A DNA stretch of 64,000 nucleotides, taken from positions 1 through 64,000 of the forward strand of contig PDSJ01000020.1 of the NCBI GenBank assembly GCA_002748425.1. The letters run 5' to 3'. The notes under the pieces were generated by a model. The model saw nothing but the letters and a program-made list of their open reading frames with translations, ran no database searches and was not told the DNA's origin. Source of the stretch: a candidate division KSB3 bacterium. GTDB taxonomy: Bacteria; Moduliflexota; Moduliflexia; Moduliflexales; Moduliflexaceae. Positions 1-8,277 of this stretch are shown here, piece after piece; position 1 is the stretch's first letter; each line of letters begins with the position of its first letter. Both the position numbers and the translations under genes were made by a program.

Positions 1-296
1 TGTCAGATGCGCAGACGCCAGCCTGTGAGCGTCAGATCGGTGATTTGGCAGTAGGCGCGACTGTGAGCTATGACTGCAGTACCGGGCCGCTGAGTGCAGG
101 TTTTACGAATACAGCGAGCGTGAGCGGCGCGTCAGCAGCAGGCAGTGTGAGCGACAGCGACGACGCTGTTGTGGTGGTGATTACGCCCGACCCCAGCCCT
201 GAGACTCCGTCGGTTCCTGAACCTGGGACTCTCCTGCTTCTCGGCCTGGGACTGGGAGGACTTCTCGCCCTGAGCCGTCGTCGGATAAAAAGATAG
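1..296 (+). CDS. C-terminal part of a PEP-CTERM surface protein (partial)
   Basis: The reading frame is open from the first bases of the window (frame 3) to the TAG at 294-296, so the true start lies upstream. The visible part is rich in Ala, Ser, Val and Thr with acidic patches (SVSDSDDAV), typical of an extracellular repeat or DUF11-like domain. It ends in a PEP-CTERM sorting signal: a VPEPGT motif, a hydrophobic Leu/Gly helix and a basic SRRR tail. Family knowledge: such tails are recognised by an exosortase, which cuts and anchors the protein during export, usually in organisms that make exopolysaccharide. No exosortase is in the window. The position directly before a glycan cluster fits that link, but a terminator separates the two. 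Confidence 0.85.
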   Translation, partial: SDAQTPACERQIGDLAVGATVSYDCSTGPLSAGFTNTASVSGASAAGSVSDSDDAVVVVITPDPSPETPSVPEPGTLLLLGLGLGGLLALSRRRIKR

Positions 297-332
297 GCTC
301 TACAGAGAAACCTCTTTCTCTAAGCAAGAAGG

Positions 333-359
333 GAAGGCCACCTGCGGGTGGCCTTCTTT
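333..359 (+). terminator. Rho-independent terminator after the PEP-CTERM gene
   Basis: A perfect 10-bp stem (GAAGGCCACC at 333-342, GGTGGCCTTC at 347-356) with a 4-nt loop is followed by a short T run. It lies 37 bp after the stop codon of the PEP-CTERM gene and separates it from the sulfotransferase cluster. Confidence 0.85.
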
Positions 360-420
360 AATCGCTGTCGATGAGTATTGTCGTATTTTCCTTACTTGCT
401 CTCCAATAACATTTTTGAAA

Positions 421-1233
421 ATGACTCTGATGAGAAAGCTGCCATTTATTTATATTGCGGGTTTGAGACGTACAGGGACAACGGTTTTGAGTGAAGCATT
501 AACACTAGCGCCATATTCATGGATATTTCGGGAACCACAGTTGAGCAATAGAAGAATTTTTATCCCAAAAGAAAGCGATAAAAAATTTTTTTCCTACAGA
601 GGAGTAGACCTAAATGTTTTTCAGGAAAAAATTTCAGCCATTCGGTATGGTTCTCGGACCACATACTTCCGTAATGTAGTATTGCCAAAGCTTCTCAAGC
701 TCTTTTTTCAGATTGGAATAAAAGAGATCCACCATCGATACTGGAAAAATTTATATAATGCTTTTCCAAAAATGAAAGTAATTCTGACCGGAAGAGACCC
801 CCGTGATATATACATCTCTCTTTATTACAGGAATAAATCTCGTAAGCAACCCGTTAAATTGGATGGCCCGTTTTGCCCGGAAATTGTCGCTGAAAATCTT
901 TTGCAGGAATTCCAATACCAAAAGGAGATGTATACGTTTAAAAAATTGGATTGTTTGAAAGTGAGGTATGAGGATTTTTGTACAAATCAAAATATTGTTT
1001 ATGCCAGAATTAAAAAGTTTGTCGACTCACCAATCCCTGATATAGGTATGATTGGTTGGTTCAATTCAAAAAATCCGAAAAGGATTACTGAATACAAGCT
1101 TCATCGAGATGCTATCACTCGTAAAAAGGTGTGTTTTTGGCGAAGTATCTTTGAACCCAAATTGGTAGAAGCTTCTCAGACAGTGTTCGAGCTTTTATCT
1201 GAATATTGTGAATTTTGGCACTACCAGAAATAA
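421..1233 (+). CDS. Sulfotransferase family protein
   Basis: About 270 residues, matching the size of a single-domain PAPS-dependent sulfotransferase. The 5'-phosphosulfate loop is visible near the N-terminus (IAGLRRTGTTVLSEAL), and a 3'-phosphate-binding segment follows at about residues 118-135 (VILTGRDPRDIYISLYYR). Such enzymes move sulfate from PAPS to a hydroxyl or amine on sugars or other acceptors; the acceptor here is unknown. A TTG at 415 extends the frame by two codons, but the ATG at 421 (or 430) is a more likely start. No clear ribosome-binding site is seen. The gene is AT-rich compared with the 15-64 kb part of the window and is the first of five sulfotransferase domains in this cluster. 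Confidence 0.8.
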   Translation: MTLMRKLPFIYIAGLRRTGTTVLSEALTLAPYSWIFREPQLSNRRIFIPKESDKKFFSYRGVDLNVFQEKISAIRYGSRTTYFRNVVLPKLLKLFFQIGIKEIHHRYWKNLYNAFPKMKVILTGRDPRDIYISLYYRNKSRKQPVKLDGPFCPEIVAENLLQEFQYQKEMYTFKKLDCLKVRYEDFCTNQNIVYARIKKFVDSPIPDIGMIGWFNSKNPKRITEYKLHRDAITRKKVCFWRSIFEPKLVEASQTVFELLSEYCEFWHYQK

Positions 1234-1313
1234 AGAAACTCTCGTCATACTTAACCTGTCTTATTGCCAAATTATTGGGTTTCTCTGTCGCCAGATAAAC
1301 ATTAGCGAAAAAA

Positions 1314-2285
1314 ATGTTTGTGTATTTTACTACTGTTAGAAGAAAAAGATCAGTAAAGGAAGGTGGCGAATTAATTCAATTGAATTGGGAAGATAAACAA
1401 CTCATTCAATCAATTCCACTTTTTCCTTCAGATCCTGATATTATTTATGATCCCAATCCAAGAGGAAACAGTAGAGGAGGGAAGGGGGTCATTAAGTATA
1501 ATAATGAATTATTGGTTGGGACATATCATACAATTCTTGTGTTTGATTGTAATCTCCGTTTTAAAAGAAAAATTTCCAACAATCTTTTCGTTAATATTCA
1601 TGAAATGGATATTGTTGGGGAACATATTTGGGTATCTTCAACAGGAATTGATTGTGTTTTACTTGTAGATTTGAATGGGAACACTCTTCAATCTTGGTGG
1701 CCTAGAGAGATCCCTCTCTTACAAAATACATTTGGGCTATCTCCCATGAATATTGATAAAGCGTGTGATAATAGAATTAGATATCTTCACGGGGAGATGA
1801 GTAACAGAGACAGTCATGTCCATTTGAATTGTGTAACTAATTGTAGAGAAAAAACATACATTCTCTTAAACAAATTAGGAGTTTTTGTTCAAATCAGGCC
1901 TGAGCTGAAACTTATTATACATGATAAGAACATTCGAGGAGCCCATAGTGCTAGAATTCTAGACAATGGAGAGGTTGTTGTTTTTTGTGGAAGTTTTAAA
2001 AAACGCCTTCTTTTTTACGCTCTTAAAGATGGTGTGCTTATTAAGGAGATCGAGTTGTTGAAATTTCCTGAAATTAAGCAACTTTACAAAAATTATCCGG
2101 ATCAGCCATACAACAAGTCGATATTCGTTCGAGGATTAGATATTATTAATAACCGTAGACTTTTGCTTGGGATCTCTCCTGCATCCATTATTGAAATAGA
2201 CATTGTCCATGAAATGCTGGTAGATTTTTTCCAATACAGTACGGATGTTGGCGATGCCGTTCATGGATTGGCTCATATATATTAA
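1314..2285 (+). CDS. Beta-propeller-like protein of unknown function
   Basis: A 323-residue protein without signal peptide or membrane segment. Its pattern of short beta-strand-like segments with recurring phrases (NELLVGTYHTILVFD, EHIWVSSTGIDCVLLVDLNG, GEVVVFCGS) suggests a beta-propeller. The phrase HEMDIVGEHIWVSS recalls DUF4915/TIGR03032-type propeller proteins, but that assignment is from memory and uncertain; an arylsulfotransferase-like propeller is another option. It lies between two sulfotransferases in the same AT-rich segment, so a role in the same glycan pathway, such as acceptor binding, is an inference. The stop codon (2283-2285) directly abuts the target-site duplication of the insertion sequence downstream, which therefore left the gene intact. 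Confidence 0.55.
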   Translation: MFVYFTTVRRKRSVKEGGELIQLNWEDKQLIQSIPLFPSDPDIIYDPNPRGNSRGGKGVIKYNNELLVGTYHTILVFDCNLRFKRKISNNLFVNIHEMDIVGEHIWVSSTGIDCVLLVDLNGNTLQSWWPREIPLLQNTFGLSPMNIDKACDNRIRYLHGEMSNRDSHVHLNCVTNCREKTYILLNKLGVFVQIRPELKLIIHDKNIRGAHSARILDNGEVVVFCGSFKKRLLFYALKDGVLIKEIELLKFPEIKQLYKNYPDQPYNKSIFVRGLDIINNRRLLLGISPASIIEIDIVHEMLVDFFQYSTDVGDAVHGLAHIY

Positions 2286-2295
2286 GTATAAGTAC
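2286..2295. repeat. Left target-site duplication of the insertion sequence
   Basis: GTATAAGTAC, repeated exactly at 3813-3822. Ten-base duplications are within the usual range for IS4-family elements. The site is nearly palindromic. Confidence 0.8.
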
Positions 2296-3812
2296 CAGTC
2301 CTTTAAAGGTAGCTTATTCTTTCTTTCGTTCTTTCAGTAGTTTGGCCGTTGAGACTTGAGGCGTTCTTGGATCCTTCTTTTGTTTTGACGTGGGCTTTTT
2401 CGGGCCTCGTGGGAGCTTTCGAAAGGTGGCGAGATTCGCCTTTGAGGCCAATCGTCTCAGCTCTTTGATACAGTCCGTCTGGGAGAGCGTCCGGAACCAG
2501 GTTCATTCCTCCTCCGGAATCGCGATCATCATCCCTTGATACGTTCCCCGACAGCTCGAGGGAAATATAAGAGTCTGACACCTCCGTAGCGATCAGTTCT
2601 CGGCCATGGACGGCACTCAAGGCCGCGCGAATCACTTTCATTATCAGGCACGCAATCAGCGCAATACAGAAGCCAAACAAGGCGGCCGGGGGAGAGCGGA
2701 AAGTCTTGATCTCCGATGGGAGATGCTCCGTCAAGTCCTGAAAGGCGGTTTCACTGGCCCAGCGGCCCCGAGAGAGGTCGGCACAATCACAGGGGCAGGA
2801 CAGCATCCTGCGGGAGATTCGTCATGATGGCGAGGGTGAGGTGCCCCGCCCGAGTCTTCCGATCCAAGCTGACTCGAATGCGCCGCAGGTGATGGTCATG
2901 CCCGTTGTCATCCTGCACGATCACGGCCTGCTCGTCCACCGCTTCTGTGTCGCTGCGGCCGATATACTGCTCTTGTCCCGCAAGCCGTCCAGGGAAGATT
3001 GCCATGCTGACGAATGAGAAAATACGCCTGCTTGTCATCAATCTGTCCAGGAAACGCCCGGGGACAAACATTGCGGTCAGCGATCCACACGTCATCGGCC
3101 TTGACCGTCGTGAGCGTGAGCACCTCGTTCAACAACGACCGTTCCTGGGCATGTCCGTCTTCACAGGGGAAGACCTCAACAGGGAGCCGGAGCTCCGGCT
3201 CATAGACGACGAACGGCCGGGAAGTGGACGGCCCCCAGTTCCGTAGCGGGCCAACCGATGGTCACTCGCTGCAAGACAGTTTCCATCAAGAATCTTGATG
3301 CGATAGCTTGGCACACGGGGCGCTTCCGTCCCTCCCACTCCGCGAATAATCGGTGTGACGGACTGCGCGACCGACCCGCGACCAAAGCAGAGCCGCAGAC
3401 GTGGTGGGTTCGAGTCCGTTGACCTTTTGATAGACGGCGTGGATGGACACCGCCATCTCATCAACATGAGTTTGATACGCTGCGTTCAAGCTCGGATGCC
3501 CCACACACACCACGAGCTGCATCAGGTCGAACACCGATGAGAAGAGCAGGGTTTTGTGTCTTGGGCGCAGGCACTCTGCTGAAACCAGACGTCAAGCTGC
3601 TCTAGGGGAACCACGCTCCATGACGGACATCGGGCTTCTCTCGACAACTTCGGTCAAAAACAGCGGTGATCATAGCTCCCCATTTCACTGTGTATGACAT
3701 GGAGCAACGTACGGGGATGGGGAGAGCACATACACGATAGAACACATTGTGTCCAGGGAAAATGTCAGATGTCGTAAGTTTCTATTCGGTTATTATCACC
3801 TTTAAAGGGCTG
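2296..3812 (-). mobile_element. IS4-family-like insertion sequence (about 1.5 kb), probably inactive
   Basis: The element is delimited by terminal inverted repeats, CAGTCCTTTAAAGGT at 2296-2310 and its inverted counterpart at 3798-3812 (14 of 15 positions match), and flanked by an identical 10-bp direct repeat GTATAAGTAC (2286-2295 and 3813-3822). It carries one minus-strand transposase gene broken by several frameshifts and a stop. It sits between the propeller gene and the second sulfotransferase without damaging either. Its base composition is more GC-rich than the AT-rich genes around it, which supports arrival from another background. The intact ends and duplication suggest a fairly recent insertion, although the transposase is dead or contains sequencing errors. 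Confidence 0.85.
2303..3630 (-). pseudogene. Frameshifted IS4-type DDE transposase
   Basis: Conserved transposase pieces appear in order on the minus strand but in different frames: start region MSVMERGSPRAA (ATG at 3630), an in-frame TGA where Trp would be expected, then HKTLLFSSVFDLMQ, TPIIRGVGGTEAP, ILDGNCLAASDH (first catalytic Asp region), LTTVKADDVWIADRN (second Asp region), QAYFLIRQHGNLPW, VDEQAVIVQDDNGHDHH, and RGRWASETAFQDLTEHL (the Y/R-E signature region with catalytic Glu). At least four frameshifts and one nonsense codon are needed to join them. The final stop (2303-2305) lies inside the left terminal repeat. No active transposase can be made from this copy as read. Confidence 0.85.
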
Positions 3813-3822
3813 GTATAAGTAC
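3813..3822. repeat. Right target-site duplication of the insertion sequence
   Basis: GTATAAGTAC, identical to 2286-2295, directly outside the right terminal inverted repeat. Confidence 0.8.
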
Positions 3823-3845
3823 TTATCTATAAATAAAATACTGAT

Positions 3846-4790
3846 ATGCAATACGAAAATATTTCCCATATAAATTTTTTATCTCAAAGCCCTATATTTA
3901 TTGTAGGCTCACCTCGTTCAGGAACAACCTTGCTCCAATCAATACTGTCTTCTCAAAACGGATTGTATTCTATACCAGAAACTCATTTTTTTAGTAACGT
4001 TTATAAAAGTATCAATTTAGATCGAAAGAGAAGAATTGATGTATCATGTCTTGAGGAATGTTTTAAAAAAATTCAACAAAAAATGGATATAATGTTTTCA
4101 TCACATGAAAAAGATATGATTATTCTACAGGCAGAAGAAAAAAAGTTAAGTCCCAGAATCCTTTTTGAAATTATCGTGAAAAAATGCATTCATCAAAATA
4201 TCGCAATCGGTGAAAAAGCATTTAGGTTGGTTGAAAAAACTCCGAATCATGTCTACTGTTTGGACCGAATACTTTCTTATTACCCAGAAGCTCAGTTTGT
4301 GAATATCATTCGCCATCCTATTGCTGTGGTGAATTCAAGAAAACGACACTTCCCTTATAATAGAGATACCACAGTTGAAAAACTGGCTGCGTTATGGATA
4401 AAAAGTATTAAGTCTATTGAAGACTTTGAGAAAAACCACCAAGATAAAATTTATACGTTGAGATATGAAGATTTGATGAAAAATCCTGAAGATGAATTAT
4501 CAAAATTAGGGGCATTTTTGTGCATTGACATAAAGTTTAGTTTGTGGAAATCTTATCAAAAAAGGGAGAATAATTTTATCCTACTATGGGAAACTTGGAA
4601 AGAGTGCGTCAAATCAAATGAGTTCGTAAATACAAATTCTTCATATCTTCGAGAAATGAGCTTGCTTGAAATTTTAAAGGTTCAACGCCTTGTGAAAAAT
4701 AAAATAAAAGCGTATGAATATGAGTTATCATTTCCATTTTGGCAACAAATATTCAATTATTGGTTCCGCCATAAATCCGTTGTTATCTAG
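3846..4790 (+). CDS. Sulfotransferase family protein
   Basis: A 314-residue single-domain sulfotransferase. The 5'-phosphosulfate-binding loop is FIVGSPRSGTTLLQS (about residues 18-32), and the 3'-phosphate-binding segment is FVNIIRHPIAVVNSRKRH (about 151-168). Between them is a charged helical stretch. The loop is of the bacterial 'Sulfotransfer_3' type, often acting on sugars or amino-sugar polymers. The gene follows the insertion sequence and precedes a glycosyltransferase by 100 bp. No signal peptide or membrane helix is evident, so it probably acts in the cytoplasm or on lipid-linked precursors at the inner face of the membrane. The acceptor cannot be told from sequence. Confidence 0.85.
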   Translation: MQYENISHINFLSQSPIFIVGSPRSGTTLLQSILSSQNGLYSIPETHFFSNVYKSINLDRKRRIDVSCLEECFKKIQQKMDIMFSSHEKDMIILQAEEKKLSPRILFEIIVKKCIHQNIAIGEKAFRLVEKTPNHVYCLDRILSYYPEAQFVNIIRHPIAVVNSRKRHFPYNRDTTVEKLAALWIKSIKSIEDFEKNHQDKIYTLRYEDLMKNPEDELSKLGAFLCIDIKFSLWKSYQKRENNFILLWETWKECVKSNEFVNTNSSYLREMSLLEILKVQRLVKNKIKAYEYELSFPFWQQIFNYWFRHKSVVI

Positions 4791-4890
4791 CTTGAAAAAA
4801 GAAGCGTCCTGTATGACGGATGAAACTATGTTGTCAAACCCTGTCCATCTTGTGAGAGTGCAGAATAATATACTAAGGGAGTATTAGAAA

Positions 4891-6024
4891 GTGGTTCAGA
4901 ATTGCATTTCACCCGATAAAGCCAAATGTATCTATTTCAGTCGGTTTTTGCCAAGCATTGAAAGAGGCGGTGGATCCAGAAGGCTCCTTCAAGTGTTCTC
5001 TGAATTAGAAGCGATTAATTGCCTTTTGATCTCTAGCGCTCGAGGGGATATCTTACCGCAAAACAAATTACATTCTATCAATACTAAACGAATAAAACTT
5101 CTGATGAAAGGGGAATATTTTAAGTGGAGTAAACAGAAGCGAGACGATGTATATCGTCTACGAGCTATATCGAATTTCTGGGCGCACAAGATTGATACTT
5201 TCAGACAGTTACGGCTTGCTGTAGTCGACGATCCAATCTACTTCGCTCCCCTCGTTAAAAAATTCAAGCATCGCGGAATTCCCGTAATCGCCTCATGTCA
5301 CAATCTTGAAACTGTTGTCCCAGATCAGATAGTACAATCACATCAACAGACTTTACTTCGTAAAGAGTTGGAACTCCTCTCTTACTGTCAATTGATAATT
5401 ACGATTTCACGTGAAGAAACTATTCTTTTAAAGAATTTAAACATGGAGACATTTTATTTGCCTTATTATCCGATAGATGAAATACAAAATCGTTTAATGA
5501 AAATAAGAGAATGCCGCGAAGGTATCCCTCAAAAAAAACATCTTCTTCTTATAGGAAATGCGCGGAATATCGCCACCAGAAAAGGAATGTTAAAGCTGAT
5601 TCAATTTTGGAAGACTCAGCATCTTTCAACCGATAGTAACAAATTATTGATTGCTGGTTACGCTACTGATATCTTTTTAAACACTATATTATCAGATAAC
5701 AGTATCCAATTTCTTGGGCCCCTTACGAATACAGAATATGACGAACTTTTAAAATCAGTAAAAGCCTGTATCTGCTACCAGGAGAGTGGTAGCGGAGCCC
5801 TTACCAGAATCTGTGAAATGCTCGTTGCCGGAATTCCCGTTGTTGCAAATATGCACGCTGCTCGTTCCTATTTTCATATTGACGGAGTTATTGAATTTTC
5901 AGAACTAATTGATCTGGAGAACGCTTTGCAGGCGATAAATGAACAAGGTTCGTTTATTCCAATTCCTCAGAGGCCAGAAACACTACGTCTTCGATCAAAT
6001 TTGGCGAATTTTTTAGCAACATAA
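4891..6024 (+). CDS. GT-B fold glycosyltransferase
   Basis: A 377-residue protein starting at GTG (4891) after an AAGGGA-like ribosome-binding site. Features of a two-domain GT-B enzyme: an N-terminal opening with a glycine-rich acceptor loop (SRFLPSIERGGGSRRLLQ), a His-containing segment (PVIASCHNLETVVPDQ), and a C-terminal nucleotide-sugar-binding half (LLLIGNARNIATRKGMLKL, IQFLGPLTNTEYDELL, CYQESGSGALTRICEMLVAGIPVVA). The SGALTRICEMLVAGIPVV segment corresponds to the E-x7-E-like region of family 4 enzymes. It probably adds a sugar to the glycan that the neighbouring sulfotransferases modify. Donor and acceptor are unknown. Confidence 0.75.
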   Translation: MVQNCISPDKAKCIYFSRFLPSIERGGGSRRLLQVFSELEAINCLLISSARGDILPQNKLHSINTKRIKLLMKGEYFKWSKQKRDDVYRLRAISNFWAHKIDTFRQLRLAVVDDPIYFAPLVKKFKHRGIPVIASCHNLETVVPDQIVQSHQQTLLRKELELLSYCQLIITISREETILLKNLNMETFYLPYYPIDEIQNRLMKIRECREGIPQKKHLLLIGNARNIATRKGMLKLIQFWKTQHLSTDSNKLLIAGYATDIFLNTILSDNSIQFLGPLTNTEYDELLKSVKACICYQESGSGALTRICEMLVAGIPVVANMHAARSYFHIDGVIEFSELIDLENALQAINEQGSFIPIPQRPETLRLRSNLANFLAT

Positions 6025-6048
6025 TGTCGTCTAGGTGATAACCTAAAA

Positions 6049-6290
6049 TGGAAGGATTATTCAGATCAATATCGTACTTTCAATGAAATTCCTATAATGT
6101 ATGCAGAATTTGGTATCCCTTAGCAGGGTTTGAGCAGTTTTGTCTTAAAATGAAAGCATGCCCTGAATATGATTTTCAGTACTATCTGGATCGGTTTGGT
6201 AAAGTGAGACTTTTAAATTTGGCGCGTGTTTCAAAGAAATTTACTGTAGTTGAGGACGTTAAGCTAATCTTTCATCTTGGAAATAAGTGA
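6049..6290 (+). pseudogene. Decayed fragment of a paralogue of the downstream fusion gene
   Basis: Two frames joined near 6120 translate to WKDYSDQYRTFNEIPIMYAE, then AGFEQFCLKMKACPEYDF and VVEDVKLIFHLGNK, ending at a TGA (6288-6290). This aligns with part of the glycosyltransferase-like domain of the next gene (AEIPLMYSEIGKSHKGFDCF, PKYILGN, FKNLHLTFHLGNN). There is no start and the frame is broken, so this is a relic of a partial duplication or of an older gene copy. The rest of the 6025-6430 interval shows no gene. Confidence 0.7.
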
Positions 6291-6430
6291 TTTTTGTAAG
6301 ATAAGAGCTATAAGACTTAGTGGATATATAATAAGCATTAATACAAAAAGATCTCTGAGCTTTAAAAAGAAGCTTAGGTTACTTTATCAAATTCGGCTAT
6401 CTTGAAATTTTTGGAAATTATTCTACTAAT

Positions 6431-8008
6431 ATGACTACAATTGCACATATTATCAACCCGGTAAAAGTAACTCGATCTTCGGATTTGTATATAGCCCAAC
6501 CTATTACCTTTGAGACTATACGACGAGCTAGAACATATACAAAAGATATAATTGAAATACAACTGTATTCAGCCCAATACACCGAAGATGTCAATGTTGT
6601 TCCACAGTATTTTACGAGAACAGCAGATCTTGATAGGTCTGTTATTGATCTTCATACCTTTCATATAAAGCGTAAGCTCCCTTTATTAAAAGATATTCTG
6701 GATAGACTCTATAATGCCTCTAATGCAGAATATTTTATTTACACTAATACGGACATTGCGATTTTACCAAACTTTTATCTTACAATAATTTCTATTATTC
6801 ATCAAGGATTTGACGCATTCGTTGTTAATAGACGATCTATATCATCTCGGTATAAAAGCATAGCAGAGATCCCACTTATGTACTCTGAAATTGGAAAATC
6901 TCATAAGGGGTTTGACTGTTTTATTTTTCGTAGAGATGCTTATCCGAAATATATACTGGGAAATGTTTGTCTTGGAACAGCGTTTGTTGGAAGAGTTTTA
7001 TTGTGGAATTTAGTGCTGAATTCGAAAAAATTCAAAGAGTTTAAAAACCTCCATTTAACATTTCATCTTGGAAATAATCAGATATGGAGAAGCGATAGAC
7101 AGTCTGATTATTTCGACTACAACAGACGTGAAGCTTATAAGGTTTTAACTAAATTACAAAAAGACTCAGAATCTATCGAGATCCTAGACCGTTATACATA
7201 CCTCCGATTATTTGATCGAAAAAAAATACAGATTGATTATGCAATTCACAATCATAAATTCCTTTTCATTGCAGGATTACATAGAAGTGGAACAAGTATC
7301 TTGTTTAAATGCCTCAAGGAACACCCTCTAATCAGCGGATTTTCTGATACTGGTCATAATGAAGATGAAGGACAATTTTTGCAAACTCTCTTCCCTACTG
7401 CTAAAGATTTTGGAGGACCTGGTAAGTTTGGGTTTCAATCAGAAATGCACCTAACGGAAATGTCTTCTCTCCTCACTGATAGCAACAGAATAAAACTATT
7501 TACCGAATGGAAAAAATTTTGGGATACAACGAGGCCTGTATTACTGGAAAAATCACCTCCAAATCTCCTGAAAACTAGATTTTTGCAAGCGATCTTTCCC
7601 AACGTGTATTTTGTTGTCATTATTAGGCATCCCATCGCTGTTTCTTATGCCACCCAAAAATGGAGTAAAACTGATCTTAAATCCTTACTGCGCCATTGGC
7701 TCTGGTGCCATCTCATATTTTTTGAAGATAAGAAATTTTTGAGAAACTGTCTTATAATTAAATATGAAGATTTTTGCGATAATCCTGCTTTATATTTGAG
7801 CCATATTCATGACATGGTAGATATTCAAAAAATGAAATCTACTTTGAAAATTGAAAAAGATACTAACGAAAAATATTTTAAACAATGGAAAGAGGAGATA
7901 GAAAGCATGTCCACTCTTCAGAAAATACTTTTCAGATTTCAATATAGAAAATTTGAGAAAAAGATTAATAAATTTGGATACAGTCTTTATGATCATCTCC
8001 GAAAATAA
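6431..8008 (+). CDS. Fusion: glycosyltransferase-like domain plus sulfotransferase
   Basis: A 525-residue protein of two parts. Residues 1 to about 265 look like a GT-A-type nucleotide-sugar domain with a possible DxD-equivalent (YFIYTNTDIAILPNFY near residue 105) and a terminal FHLGNNQIW motif. From about residue 275 a complete sulfotransferase domain begins with its 5'-phosphosulfate loop (FLFIAGLHRSGTSILFKCL), followed by VLLEKSPPNLLKTRF and the 3'-phosphate segment (VYFVVIIRHPIAVSYATQKW). The fusion implies that a sugar is transferred and then sulfated by one polypeptide, which is an inference. The N-terminal domain is unusual and its assignment weak; the sulfotransferase half is firm. 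The gene is AT-rich and without a clear ribosome-binding site. Confidence 0.75.
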   Translation: MTTIAHIINPVKVTRSSDLYIAQPITFETIRRARTYTKDIIEIQLYSAQYTEDVNVVPQYFTRTADLDRSVIDLHTFHIKRKLPLLKDILDRLYNASNAEYFIYTNTDIAILPNFYLTIISIIHQGFDAFVVNRRSISSRYKSIAEIPLMYSEIGKSHKGFDCFIFRRDAYPKYILGNVCLGTAFVGRVLLWNLVLNSKKFKEFKNLHLTFHLGNNQIWRSDRQSDYFDYNRREAYKVLTKLQKDSESIEILDRYTYLRLFDRKKIQIDYAIHNHKFLFIAGLHRSGTSILFKCLKEHPLISGFSDTGHNEDEGQFLQTLFPTAKDFGGPGKFGFQSEMHLTEMSSLLTDSNRIKLFTEWKKFWDTTRPVLLEKSPPNLLKTRFLQAIFPNVYFVVIIRHPIAVSYATQKWSKTDLKSLLRHWLWCHLIFFEDKKFLRNCLIIKYEDFCDNPALYLSHIHDMVDIQKMKSTLKIEKDTNEKYFKQWKEEIESMSTLQKILFRFQYRKFEKKINKFGYSLYDHLRK

Positions 8009-8120
8009 CTACTGAAACTAACCAAAACTGGCTCGATAAATTATAATTTTTTATCTAAGATACTCCTTATACTTATGATTATTTCTGCTAAATTTTTACT
8101 ACAAATTTGTCATAAAAAAC

Positions 8121-8149
8121 TTGACAGCAATTATGAGTTATGATTTATA
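8121..8149 (+). promoter_or_regulatory. Sigma-70-type promoter before the sulfatase gene
   Basis: TTGACA at 8121-8126 and TTTATA at 8144-8149 are separated by 17 bp, close to the consensus for a housekeeping promoter. It lies in the 269-bp gap before the sulfatase gene (start 8278), leaving a leader of roughly 120 nt. It could drive the overlapping run of genes from the sulfatase to the last glycosyltransferase. Confidence 0.55.
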
Positions 8150-8277
8150 TACATTAATACGTATCGGATTGTTTAGCATTGAGGAGATAGAATTCTAAAT
8201 ATTACCTCATTTTTGGTTTCGTTCAAGGTTGAATTTTCAATAAGTATTGGCAGAACAAAATTAATGAATATAAAAAA

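Noticed and set aside
3580..3600. In-frame TGA of the transposase considered as selenocysteine
   Set aside because: The family has Trp at this place and the gene has several other frameshifts, so it is a nonsense mutation.
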